Assembly: GCF_009002475.1 (NCBI RefSeq)
Contig: NZ_AP019860.1
Coordinates: 5,594,501 to 5,658,500, forward strand
Direction of reading: 5' to 3'
DNA: 64,000 nt
Source of the DNA: Candidatus Uabimicrobium amorphum
GTDB lineage: Bacteria; Planctomycetota; Uabimicrobiia; Uabimicrobiales; Uabimicrobiaceae
This document shows, in pieces, positions 8,783 through 17,622 of the stretch (positions within the stretch are counted from its first letter, which is position 1; each line of letters begins with the position of its first letter). The notes under the pieces are model-generated. The model made no database searches and had not been told where the DNA came from. It worked only from the letters and a program-made list of their open reading frames with translations. The position numbers were made by a program, and so were the translations under genes.

Positions 8783-9472
8783 ATGAAAAAGGGATGTATA
8801 CTACTTATTTTTTTATTTGCGTCATGGTCTATCATGGCGGAGGTAATCACGCTCATTGATGGAAATGCCGATTTAGTCGAAATAGCAGGACCACAAAACT
8901 TTTCGCAAAACCAAACCCAAAGCGATGATCAAATCTTTGTTTTTCAAGAGCGAGAAGATTTCGTTCTAGGCCAAGATTTAAATGTGGATACAACAGCAAC
9001 TGGAACTTTTAATTCTGCGAATGAGCCGGGTGTTATTGCCGCAGGCACAGAGGTCGATGTATTTTTGATTCACATGGACCCATTTGTGGCATTGACACAC
9101 AACAACGCGGGCAGTATTGTTTTTAGCAACCCAATTATTGGACTTATCACAACCGCTGCCAGTTTAAACAACACCGATGCGGTCATTGGCGACCCTGCAA
9201 GTATATACGACGCACCTGCTCCGGGTTTTCGTGGGATATTTGATGGTGGTGGGATCAATGATACCTTAACAGTGAGTGCCGATCGTTTTGTTTTAGACCT
9301 CGACACTCTTGGAACGGCAAATGGCAACAATGCCGAGCAAATTCGCGTCATTACGGTCGCGAATTCCGTTCCCGAGCCGTCGATGTATTTCTTACTTGTG
9401 TGTTTATCATTATTATTTTATCGAAAATTACGCAACGCTAAAACACCATTTTGTACAGCTGTTCGCAAATAA
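8783..9472 (+). CDS. PEP-CTERM sorting-domain protein
   Basis: An exported protein of about 229 aa. The start at 8783 is chosen because the signal peptide (MKKGCILLIFLFASW...) begins there; the open frame upstream to 8717 lacks a better site. The C-terminus has the three parts of a PEP-CTERM signal: VPEPS, a hydrophobic helix and a basic tail (YRKLRN). Such proteins are normally processed by an exosortase and anchored or released at the envelope. The middle is rich in Asn, Asp and Thr without recognisable catalytic residues. It is convergent with a second PEP-CTERM gene; no exosortase gene is in this window. Confidence 0.75.
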   Translation: MKKGCILLIFLFASWSIMAEVITLIDGNADLVEIAGPQNFSQNQTQSDDQIFVFQEREDFVLGQDLNVDTTATGTFNSANEPGVIAAGTEVDVFLIHMDPFVALTHNNAGSIVFSNPIIGLITTAASLNNTDAVIGDPASIYDAPAPGFRGIFDGGGINDTLTVSADRFVLDLDTLGTANGNNAEQIRVITVANSVPEPSMYFLLVCLSLLFYRKLRNAKTPFCTAVRK

Positions 9473-9474
9473 AA

Positions 9475-9505
9475 AACACCACGCTAAACAAATGTGGTGT
9501 TCTTT
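9475..9505. terminator. bidirectional terminator between the two PEP-CTERM genes
   Basis: AACACCAC (9475-9482) pairs with GTGGTGTT (9494-9501). A-rich sequence precedes it and a T-rich stretch follows, so it can serve both convergent genes. Confidence 0.65.
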
Positions 9506-9521
9506 ATATTTATTCTTAAAC

Positions 9522-10121
9522 CTATTTTTTGCGTTTCATACCAAAAAACAGTGCCAAACCAAAAAGCATAGTGATGTACGTACTTGGCTCTGGAACGGTG
9601 GTGCTCACGGTTAGTGTATCGATAAAAATACTACCATTTGTTGGTGCAATGGGTGTGATTACCGCTCTTTTGATTCCTTCATCCGAGATAAAACCGCCAA
9701 AGTTTATCACTTGATCCGGTAAGTCTAAACTACCCAGTAGGTTATTTTGTGCATCAAATACTTCAAATCTCTCTGCGTCTCCAAGACTCGTATTGAAAAG
9801 CCCGACGCCGTTCACAGCGTTATCAAAATTGATAACGATGGGATTTACTAAATCTGCATTGACTAGGACATTCGGTGGCGATTGCGATGTTCCGCCGTTT
9901 CCACCAATTGTAACACGGGCGTTTTCAAAGGTAATTCCAGGAATTTCATTTGTAAGGGGAGAACCACTGTTGAATGGATTGGCTGCAAAGTTATCAAAGT
10001 TATGTGTCTCAAACGAGTTGAGATTACTTAAAAAAGTTGCTTGGTCAGTAAAGGAAATGGTTGCTGCTTGAGTTACAGCTAACAATGAAAACAAAACCAA
10101 TATTGTTAAAATAAATTTCAT
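9522..10121 (-). CDS. PEP-CTERM sorting-domain protein
   Basis: A 199-aa exported protein. ATG at 10121 has GAGGAG (10130-10135 on the complement) 8 nt upstream, and is preferred to an in-frame GTG nine bases earlier. A signal peptide (to about residue 20, VTQAA) is followed by a beta-rich domain with several Gly/Asn patches. The C-terminal PEP-CTERM signal is VPEPSTY, then a hydrophobic helix and MKRKK. It likely shares the exosortase route with its convergent neighbour. The two proteins are not obviously homologous in their central parts. Expression is probably driven by the promoter at 10165-10193. Confidence 0.78.
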   Translation of the reverse strand: MKFILTILVLFSLLAVTQAATISFTDQATFLSNLNSFETHNFDNFAANPFNSGSPLTNEIPGITFENARVTIGGNGGTSQSPPNVLVNADLVNPIVINFDNAVNGVGLFNTSLGDAERFEVFDAQNNLLGSLDLPDQVINFGGFISDEGIKRAVITPIAPTNGSIFIDTLTVSTTVPEPSTYITMLFGLALFFGMKRKK

Positions 10122-10140
10122 GCACTGCACTCCTCGATGC

Positions 10141-10163
10141 TATGTTATGTTATGTTATGTTAT
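10141..10163. repeat. pentanucleotide tandem repeat in the 5' leader
   Basis: Four perfect copies of TATGT (ACATA on the gene strand) followed by a partial copy. They lie between the predicted -10 box and the ribosome-binding site of the minus-strand PEP-CTERM gene, across the expected transcription start. Confidence 0.85.
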
Positions 10164-10164
10164 T

Positions 10165-10193
10165 ACTATAGCAGAATACATAATCGTCATCAA
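10165..10193 (-). promoter_or_regulatory. predicted sigma-70-type promoter for the PEP-CTERM gene
   Basis: On the minus strand TTGATG (10193-10188), a 17-bp spacer and TATAGT (10170-10165) fit a vegetative promoter. It abuts the stop codon of the WD40 gene (10194), so the PEP-CTERM gene probably has its own transcript. Confidence 0.5.
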
Positions 10194-13100
10194 TTAAAAC
10201 TTTCCATTACTCCACAAATACAACGGCGGAGAAAATTTTTGTAGCGACAACGACGGCATCATTTTTTGCGCAAAAAAACCTTCCATTGCATGTAATAAAT
10301 TTCTTTCATCTACGTGGAAAATCCATTTGCGTATCGTTGGGTTCCAGGTAAAACCCGACGATGTCTTCTTACCAAAAACAATTTTTTTTGTCTTGTCGAT
10401 ATGGATAAGTTCAATAACCGAACCTTTCTGGGCAAAGACCATTTCGTCTGTGCAGCGCAAGTAATCTACTTTGCCCAAAATCTTTTTGACCGCGTCTTTT
10501 TTGCCTTCCCTATTCACATACAGCACTTCGTCTTCTAAACTCACCACACTATTTTTGTATGAGAAAGTCTTTTTTTGTGGTGTTTTGGTTGATTTCGCGG
10601 TTTCGAGATTGTAGTGGACAATGTTTCCCTGATAATCGCTGTAGGCAATTACCGTGTCGTTTAAAGATAGGAATTTTTTTACACTACCGCGCAGCGTTGT
10701 TTTTTGCTCTCCTGTGTCTGTGAACCATATAAATATATCGTAGCCGTTGTCTGTGGCAAAATGTTTGCCATCGTCGCTAAAAATGGCATTGGCAGCGAAG
10801 TCGTCATGCTCAATGTCATAGAGTGGTTTTCCGTTTCGCGGGTCCCACATATAAACGAGTTCTTGGTGCATGTCTAAGGTGATTGCTCTAGACCCGTCGT
10901 GGTTAAAGAAGAGGTAAGAGCCAATCATGTTTGTCTCGTTGATGATGACCTGTGTGTCGGTAATTTTGTGTAAAAATATAATACTCTCGGCGTCTGTAGA
11001 TGCGAGAATATTGGTCTGTGGTTGAAAGGTTAATTGCAAAACACTTTCGAGATGTCTTTCCGGGAGGGACCACTTTTTATGTGTTTGGGTGTCGTAGATG
11101 ATAATGGAATTCATTCCCTGTATCCAGGCAACGAAACGTCCATCGGCACTGGTTGTGACACCGCGTCCGTTAAATGTACTATCGCTATTTTTTACTTGCC
11201 ACAACCGGATATCATTTTTCGTCATCGTTGCCAATGTTTTGCCGTGTTGCGCAAAACGGTATGTCGCAGAATTTTCTAGCTCAATAAATTGTACAATCCG
11301 ATGAGGAGTTTGCGCGGCAAGTTGCAAATGAAAAATATAAATACCGTCGTTGTTACTCGTACATAAAATTTCATTGTTTTGCGGATGAAAAACGACTTCT
11401 CCGTATGACTTTGCCTTGTTGACAACCGTTGAACACATTTTCCACTGTTGTGCTGTGTGTTTATAAATGTGAATTTCTCCACTGTGCGTTCTAAGAGCGA
11501 CAAGGTTTTCATCCGCACTAAAGACAGCGTCCTCAACAATGCTTTCGGCATCAAATTGATACAAACATCTTGTGCCGTCGCTTTGTACGCTTTGACCATT
11601 GTAAACACTTTGTCCTTGACTGATATCCCATACTTCTATCGATATGTCTCCGTGAGTAATGATGATTTTTCCACCACTGTTCGAAAAATGCAGTGACTGG
11701 ACACCTTGTTCGCGCTGAACCACGGTTTGTATTTTTTGCGTTTGTAAATTCCACAACTGGATATCGTTGTCTATGCATACGGCAATGACGTTTTTTTGTG
11801 GTTGGAAGTTCATAGAATGAAAATTTTGCCCAATAGTAAGTTTACCTATGTATTTTTTGTCGCTGGTGTGCCACAAATGGATTTTGTCTTCTATGGCGAT
11901 GGCCAGTATCTTCCCATCGCTACTGACATCTATTTGATGACCTTTTGTTTGCAACTCATGAATTTTTTTGGCGTTGTGGGTATTGTAAATGTTGATTTTA
12001 TTGTTTTTTCCAACGAACAATACGTTTTTGCGAAATATCAAGTTATGATACCCATCATAAAAACCGTGCCCGGTTTTTACTTTTTCACTATTTTTCCATA
12101 GTATTGCGTGGCCTCTGTTATCGATGGCGCATAGCAAGTCATTGGCGATGGCGATGCGTTTTACTGGTTGAGAGTGTTTTACGGAAGTAGAGCTTTTTGT
12201 TGTTAGGTTCCACGTTTTTATCAACGCATCATCAGAAGCAGACAACAGTGCTTCGTTATTTTTAAATAACAGTTGGTGAATTGTTGCGGTGTGTCCTGCG
12301 AAATTTTGGTGAACGCTCTTTAACTGTTCATCCCAAATCTTAATGATATTGTCTGATGAGGCCGAAGCGATAAATTTGCCATCGACAGAGAACGCTAAGG
12401 CGGTGTAAGGTATGTGATCATCGCCTACTATGGCAACAAAAGATTTTTTTGCCACATCGAAAATCCCCATGTTTTCTCGGGTAGCAAAGGCGATTTTTTC
12501 TACGCTACGGCATGGTGCAATGTGGGTGATGGGTTGTGAGTATTTGATTCTTTGTATATTTTTTCTGGCGGTAACATCCCACAAATGGATTTCGCCGTTG
12601 GCGCAAGCGGATACCAAAAGTTCTCCATAGAATTCTAATGCGTTTATGGGCGCATCGTGGCCACTTAGTGTGTCGTTATGTGTTGTTTCTAAATCGTATA
12701 CTTTGATATTTTGGTTTACGGCGGCGAAGAGGTATTTACCATCACTGGAAAATCGTATGTGACGAATGTGATCTGTGGTGGTCCAGGTCCGTAGATTTTC
12801 ACCATGTACATTCCACAATACGATATTGTGATTGTGGGCTGTTGCAATAAATTTACCGTCTACACTCCAACAGATTTGTGCCCCTTTATTACGAAAAATA
12901 TTTTTTACTCCCATTGTTTTCCATAGCAAAGAATGCTCTAGCAAAGCTGTAGAAATCTTACTCTTTATTTGTTTTTTTATATTCCCAATGGGAATTTGCA
13001 GTTGTTGCGCGATTTCCATATCGATGTTTTCGATAAATTTCGCCGCCGCACCGGCATAGGTCGCCATTTGTGCATATTGGCGATTGTGTAAAGGACTTTG

Positions 13101-13367
13101 CTGGATAACGTCTGAGGCTTTACGTAAGGATATTTGGGCCATGTGACCGCGAATGTTTGTTGCGTCGCGCTCTTTTTCTTGGCGCAGTCTTTCCGCATTT
13201 TCGCGTTGGGTTTCGGCGATGTGTTGTTGCTCTATAGCAATTTGTTCATTTTTAATCGCTACGGACTTTTCATGCATGATTTTAAAATACGAGGTGACAC
13301 CGAGAATGATGATGGCTACGACACTGGCAATGAGAGAGTATCTAGTGATGCGCGCGCGGTGTTCCAC
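10194..13367 (-). CDS. WD40-repeat membrane protein; apparent C-terminal half of a kinase-WD40 protein
   Basis: An open frame of 1057 aa. The first 40 residues include one transmembrane helix (YSLIASVVAIIILGVTSYF). A coiled coil (about 35-75) and then many WD40 repeats (SVDGKFIATAHNHNIVLWN, FSSDGKYLFAA, SASSDNIIKIWD and similar) form one or two propellers. The only start is a GTG at 13367 without a Shine-Dalgarno site. The same frame runs upstream through 34 sense codons to a lone TAA, which is the stop of the kinase gene at 13470. Kinase-TM-WD40 fusions are common in Planctomycetota, so this is best read as the second half of one protein, broken by a nonsense codon. Confidence 0.8.
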   Translation of the reverse strand: MEHRARITRYSLIASVVAIIILGVTSYFKIMHEKSVAIKNEQIAIEQQHIAETQRENAERLRQEKERDATNIRGHMAQISLRKASDVIQQSPLHNRQYAQMATYAGAAAKFIENIDMEIAQQLQIPIGNIKKQIKSKISTALLEHSLLWKTMGVKNIFRNKGAQICWSVDGKFIATAHNHNIVLWNVHGENLRTWTTTDHIRHIRFSSDGKYLFAAVNQNIKVYDLETTHNDTLSGHDAPINALEFYGELLVSACANGEIHLWDVTARKNIQRIKYSQPITHIAPCRSVEKIAFATRENMGIFDVAKKSFVAIVGDDHIPYTALAFSVDGKFIASASSDNIIKIWDEQLKSVHQNFAGHTATIHQLLFKNNEALLSASDDALIKTWNLTTKSSTSVKHSQPVKRIAIANDLLCAIDNRGHAILWKNSEKVKTGHGFYDGYHNLIFRKNVLFVGKNNKINIYNTHNAKKIHELQTKGHQIDVSSDGKILAIAIEDKIHLWHTSDKKYIGKLTIGQNFHSMNFQPQKNVIAVCIDNDIQLWNLQTQKIQTVVQREQGVQSLHFSNSGGKIIITHGDISIEVWDISQGQSVYNGQSVQSDGTRCLYQFDAESIVEDAVFSADENLVALRTHSGEIHIYKHTAQQWKMCSTVVNKAKSYGEVVFHPQNNEILCTSNNDGIYIFHLQLAAQTPHRIVQFIELENSATYRFAQHGKTLATMTKNDIRLWQVKNSDSTFNGRGVTTSADGRFVAWIQGMNSIIIYDTQTHKKWSLPERHLESVLQLTFQPQTNILASTDAESIIFLHKITDTQVIINETNMIGSYLFFNHDGSRAITLDMHQELVYMWDPRNGKPLYDIEHDDFAANAIFSDDGKHFATDNGYDIFIWFTDTGEQKTTLRGSVKKFLSLNDTVIAYSDYQGNIVHYNLETAKSTKTPQKKTFSYKNSVVSLEDEVLYVNREGKKDAVKKILGKVDYLRCTDEMVFAQKGSVIELIHIDKTKKIVFGKKTSSGFTWNPTIRKWIFHVDERNLLHAMEGFFAQKMMPSLSLQKFSPPLYLWSNGKF

Positions 13368-13469
13368 GGATTGTTTTTGGCGGATCGCGAGTTCTACTTG
13401 CGCGAGAATTTGTTGTTTTTGTTCACCACCTTGTATTTTTTGTGCCTGTACTTGGGCAAGTCCTAAATC

Positions 13470-14714
13470 TTAGTTTCGTAGAGCGGTTTGTGCATAAAAA
13501 ATGCGGGCATCGTGTCGCCAAGTTTTTGCCTGTAAATTGTCGGCCCATAGCTCCAAAGCTTGTTGAAAACCCGAAATACAAGTGGTAACCTCTTCGTAGA
13601 TATTCTTTGCTTCGGAATTTGAAACACATAGTGTGAATTTTGTATGTGCCTGATTTGCGATGAGAATACTTTCGCGGTGTTTGATAAAGCTGCGCAAGTC
13701 ATTGTTGAATTCTGCTGTGGTTTGGTAGCGCTCTTGTGGAGAAAGCGCCAATGCTTTGCGGCAAATTTCTTGTATTTCTAAAGGTGTGTCCGTGGCGAAA
13801 TCCAATTCGCAACCTGTACATGCGCTGCGCAATACCTCTAAAATGGTCTGTCCTTGATGAGGAGGTTTTTTGGTGAGGAGTTTATAGAGGATACCTCCTA
13901 ACAAATAGACATCTGTCCAAGGCCCAATATCCTCTCCGCGTCCTTCAGCAAGCTCCGCCGGCATATAGCAGGGGGTTCCCATAGGGCGATGAACATCTTT
14001 TTGAGGAATGCCGCGTTTGACTTCGCCAGGGGAGATGTCTACCGCAATTCCCCAATCCATCACCAGTACTTCACCGAACTCACCAATCATAATATTTGCT
14101 GGTTTTAAATCACAGTGAATGATTCCTTTACTATGTGCATAGGCGACAGCATTGCATACACTTAACAGTATTTGTAAATGATCGTCAAAATCTTTACTTT
14201 CGAGTAAGTCACTCCAGGTGTTTCCCCCCACAAGCTTCATGGCAAGGATGATTTCTTCGCTCTCATTTTTACTAAGCTCGTATATGGGGACGATGTTGGG
14301 ATGGTCGAGAAACGCGGTGACGAGAGCTTCGGAAATAAAGCGCGAAGATGTTTCTTCGTTGGTGGCCAACATCTTTTTAATCGCCACATCGCGGTTAAGA
14401 CACATTTGATTTCCGTGGTATACAGCGCCCATTCCACCGCGGGCAATTTCATCTAAAATAACATGATGGGATTTGTGTAAATTCACCGGTACTTGTGTGG
14501 TATTGTTTTCGATAATAGTGCCATTTAAAACAGTTGCGGCATCGCTGTCGTCTTTTTGCTCTGCGCGTTCAATGATCGTGGCAGCTTCTTCATCGTCTAG
14601 TATGGTCACATTTTCCGCTAAGGATAGGGATTTGTAGGTGGCTTTTGTTTCTGTACTTTCGAATTGTTGTTGCGGGATGACATGTTTCCATAAGTTACGA
14701 ATTTTTTTTTCCAT
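13470..14714 (-). CDS. Ser/Thr protein kinase, HCD/DWG subtype (N-terminal part of a kinase-WD40 protein)
   Basis: A 414-aa protein. Residues 1-80 are Thr-rich. The kinase domain (about 84-345) has the Gly loop ARGGMGAVY, Lys113, HCDLKPANI (200-208) in place of HRD, and DWG (220-222) in place of DFG. The catalytic Asp, Lys and Asn are kept, so activity is likely, and this subtype is familiar in Planctomycetota. After the domain a helical stretch ends at ARIFYAQTALRN, where a TAA stops translation. The next 34 codons in frame (DLGLAQVQAQKIQ...) continue the usual family sequence into the WD40 gene. AAGGATC precedes the ATG. It follows the kinase-TPR gene by 9 bp in the same operon. Confidence 0.9.
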   Translation of the reverse strand: MEKKIRNLWKHVIPQQQFESTETKATYKSLSLAENVTILDDEEAATIIERAEQKDDSDAATVLNGTIIENNTTQVPVNLHKSHHVILDEIARGGMGAVYHGNQMCLNRDVAIKKMLATNEETSSRFISEALVTAFLDHPNIVPIYELSKNESEEIILAMKLVGGNTWSDLLESKDFDDHLQILLSVCNAVAYAHSKGIIHCDLKPANIMIGEFGEVLVMDWGIAVDISPGEVKRGIPQKDVHRPMGTPCYMPAELAEGRGEDIGPWTDVYLLGGILYKLLTKKPPHQGQTILEVLRSACTGCELDFATDTPLEIQEICRKALALSPQERYQTTAEFNNDLRSFIKHRESILIANQAHTKFTLCVSNSEAKNIYEEVTTCISGFQQALELWADNLQAKTWRHDARIFYAQTALRN

Positions 14715-14723
14715 GTTGATCCT

Positions 14724-17609
14724 TTACTTAAAGTAGGCGGAATTAGCATCTCCCATTTCAGTAACCACAAAACGGTTGTCCATTTTTTTTACAATGAAAA
14801 AACGTTGGTCGAATCCTATTTTTTTGTATGTTTTATGTGGTTTTATCAATTGATATTTGTAGCGTACATTTACTTTTGTCACTGTGGTTTGTTGCCACTC
14901 TGTTTCCATTTTTTCGATAGAAGCGATGTAGTAGATACCGGCCCATTTGCTTTTTTCATCGTAAAAAGCGGTGATGGCTTTTTGTAAACTGGGATACATT
15001 TTGTGCTGATGTGTACCGGCAATGGTTTGTTGACATAATTCTATATTTTTTTCCCATCCCGCGTCGGGTTGTAGACTGTGGCATTTTTTCCAAAAGCGCA
15101 TAGCTGTCGCGTACTTGTTGTGTATTTCGTAAACTTTTGCTAAACGGAAATATACATCCACATATGTGTCATCTAGTGTAAAAGCTTTTTTGTAATCGGT
15201 CACCGCGGAACGATAATGACCTCTACGTTCATGTATAAATCCACGTGTGTAATACGAGTAAGCGTCGTTTGCATTGATTTTTATTGCTGTTTGTAAGTCT
15301 TGTAGCGCTTTGTCGTACTGGTGGAGATGAACATAACTATATGCTCGTGATTGGTATAAAAGGATATTGGGAGCAAGAACTATACCGCGAGTGAAGTCCT
15401 CTATCGCAAGGTTATGTTCTTTGTTTTTGGCATAAGCAGTGCCGCGCAGTCTGAGAACTTTGGCATTGTTGGGCGTTGCACGCAATAAGATATTATAATT
15501 GTTGATCGCCAAATAATATTTGCCCAAAGCGTTATAAGCATCCGCACGTGCGAGATACGCTTTTCGGTAGCTTGGCTTTACAGAGATGGCACTGTTAAAG
15601 TCTTCGATGGCCAGTTGATATTTTTGTTGATCGTAATAGGCCATGCCTCGGTGATAAAAGGCCATTGGATGATAGGGAATGATGTTGAGTACTTGTGTAA
15701 AATCGTAGATGGCTTTACTATACTTTTTTAGTTGCGCATACAAAGTACCGCGTTGTACATAACCAAAAATTTCCTTGGGGCTGATTTCGATTACCTTGGT
15801 GTAGTCTTTTATGGCGAGGGGAAAATTTTTTAAACCTTCGTACGCTACTCCGCGGTCCATATACACTAATACTTGTTTGTCATCGCGTTTTAATATGGCA
15901 GAGAAGTCAGCGACCGCCAAGTCATATTTACGCATTTTGATGTAAAGAAGACCGCGATTGGAGTATGCGGCTAAGTTCTCTGCATTGACTTCGATGGCTT
16001 TTGTGTAACTACCCACCGCTAAGTCATATTGATGTTTCTTTTCATACTGTAAGCCTTCTGTCACATAGTTGGTGGCTTGTTCTAAATTGACGCGAGGGCT
16101 TTTTTGAGTTTTGGCTTTATCTTTCGCTTTGGCAATTTCGAGTGATAAAAGTTTCTTGTACTTAGGAGCTTTTTCTATGCAAGTTTGTAAGTCAGCAATG
16201 GCGTAGTCGTATTGCTCTTGTTTTAAATGTAAAAGGCCACGTTCTTTGTAGGCCGCGGCATTTTGCGGTTGGAATTCGATAATCGTCGTGTACTCATCCA
16301 TTGCCAGTTTGTACTTTTGTTGCCGCTCATATATAGAGGCACGTAGCCAGTAAGCGGCAAAGAATTTGCGATTGTAGCGTGTGGCTAGATTTAAATCGCT
16401 AGTCGCTAGGTCGTATTTTTTCTGTTCATTGTATATTTGCGCACGGTGGAAGTATGCTTTGAACATTTCGCGATTTTTTTGTAGAGCGCGACCAAAATCA
16501 TTTATGGCTTTATTGGGTTTTGCTTGAAGTTGGTAAACGCATCCACGCTGGAAGTAAACTTGCGCTTCACTCGAAACGCGAAGGGCTCTGCTGTAGTAAT
16601 CAATGGCTAAGTTGTATTTTTTTTGTAACGTATACTCATGGGCTTTTTGTTTGTAAGTTTCAATAAGCTGTTTTTCCGTAGGAGAAAAGACCATGTAAGC
16701 AGTGGTGATCACGAGCGTTGCGATGATGAGCGCTACGGCAATCCAACGTACGTTTTTTTGTACCGGTTTTTCTTGGTATTGGCATTTGCGCAAAAGAGAT
16801 GCAAACTCCGCTAGAGAAGAAATTCTTCGCAGGTGATCTTTTTGTAGGCTTTTTGCGAGTACCATCGAGATTTTGTAGTACACAGGATCGCTATTTGGGT
16901 ATGCCTCGTGTAGAGGAAGTAAATCTTTGTTCACAATTTTATCGATGGTAGAAACCATGCTGCCAGCAAAAAACGGAGAATGCTCTTGCCATGAAAAAAA
17001 TTGGTAGAGAATCGTTCCTACAGAGAATACATCACTGCTCGGGTATGTTTCGCCGACAACGGATTCGGGGCTCAAATACTCCGGTGTTCCCACTATGTCC
17101 CCTGCTTTGGTTAGGGCAGAAAGCTCATCGTTTACCTGTTTGGCGATACCAAGATCTATAATATATGGCTCGTAGGTCTCGTGGTGCAAGATGACATTTG
17201 CTGGTTTTACATCGCGATGTACAATACCGCTTTTATTGATTTCTGACGTGGTTTCGCAGATTTTTATGGCAATGACAAGTTGTTCTTCTACAGACAATGA
17301 CTGGTATTCTTTGCATAAGAATTGCTCTAAGGTGATCCCGGGAATGTATTCCATAACAATAAAATAGCGACCGTGTTCGTAGAATAATTCAAATGCTTTT
17401 ACAACGTAAGGATGATCGATTTTTCGTAGAAAATTGAACTCCCGTTGAATACGCTTTATGTACATCTTTTCATTGGGGCCTTGTTTGATGAAGTGTTCTT
17501 TCACGGCAACTTGTTGTTGACTTTGTGTATCTCGTGCAAGAAAAACACGCCCCATTGCTCCCTGGCCAATTACTTTTTCTAAGTGGTATCGTTGTTTGAG
17601 TAATTTCAC
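14724..17609 (-). CDS. membrane-anchored Ser/Thr kinase with TPR repeats
   Basis: A 961-aa protein with a GTG start preceded by AGGAAAG. The kinase domain (about 8-275) has the Gly loop GQGAMGRV, Lys37, HRDVKPANV (131-139), DLG (152-154) for DFG, and GTPEYLSPES. A transmembrane helix lies at about 288-310. It is followed by around 16 TPR units with typical signatures (ALRVSSEAQVYFQRGCVYQL, Y.LAI.DY.KAIE..P) to about residue 860. The last 95 residues are a beta-rich domain. The TPR region is probably extracytoplasmic and binds partner proteins. It lies 13 bp after the membrane-protein gene and 9 bp before the next kinase, so one operon is likely. Confidence 0.93.
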   Translation of the reverse strand: MKLLKQRYHLEKVIGQGAMGRVFLARDTQSQQQVAVKEHFIKQGPNEKMYIKRIQREFNFLRKIDHPYVVKAFELFYEHGRYFIVMEYIPGITLEQFLCKEYQSLSVEEQLVIAIKICETTSEINKSGIVHRDVKPANVILHHETYEPYIIDLGIAKQVNDELSALTKAGDIVGTPEYLSPESVVGETYPSSDVFSVGTILYQFFSWQEHSPFFAGSMVSTIDKIVNKDLLPLHEAYPNSDPVYYKISMVLAKSLQKDHLRRISSLAEFASLLRKCQYQEKPVQKNVRWIAVALIIATLVITTAYMVFSPTEKQLIETYKQKAHEYTLQKKYNLAIDYYSRALRVSSEAQVYFQRGCVYQLQAKPNKAINDFGRALQKNREMFKAYFHRAQIYNEQKKYDLATSDLNLATRYNRKFFAAYWLRASIYERQQKYKLAMDEYTTIIEFQPQNAAAYKERGLLHLKQEQYDYAIADLQTCIEKAPKYKKLLSLEIAKAKDKAKTQKSPRVNLEQATNYVTEGLQYEKKHQYDLAVGSYTKAIEVNAENLAAYSNRGLLYIKMRKYDLAVADFSAILKRDDKQVLVYMDRGVAYEGLKNFPLAIKDYTKVIEISPKEIFGYVQRGTLYAQLKKYSKAIYDFTQVLNIIPYHPMAFYHRGMAYYDQQKYQLAIEDFNSAISVKPSYRKAYLARADAYNALGKYYLAINNYNILLRATPNNAKVLRLRGTAYAKNKEHNLAIEDFTRGIVLAPNILLYQSRAYSYVHLHQYDKALQDLQTAIKINANDAYSYYTRGFIHERRGHYRSAVTDYKKAFTLDDTYVDVYFRLAKVYEIHNKYATAMRFWKKCHSLQPDAGWEKNIELCQQTIAGTHQHKMYPSLQKAITAFYDEKSKWAGIYYIASIEKMETEWQQTTVTKVNVRYKYQLIKPHKTYKKIGFDQRFFIVKKMDNRFVVTEMGDANSAYFK

Positions 17610-17622
17610 TTTTCTTTCCTGA

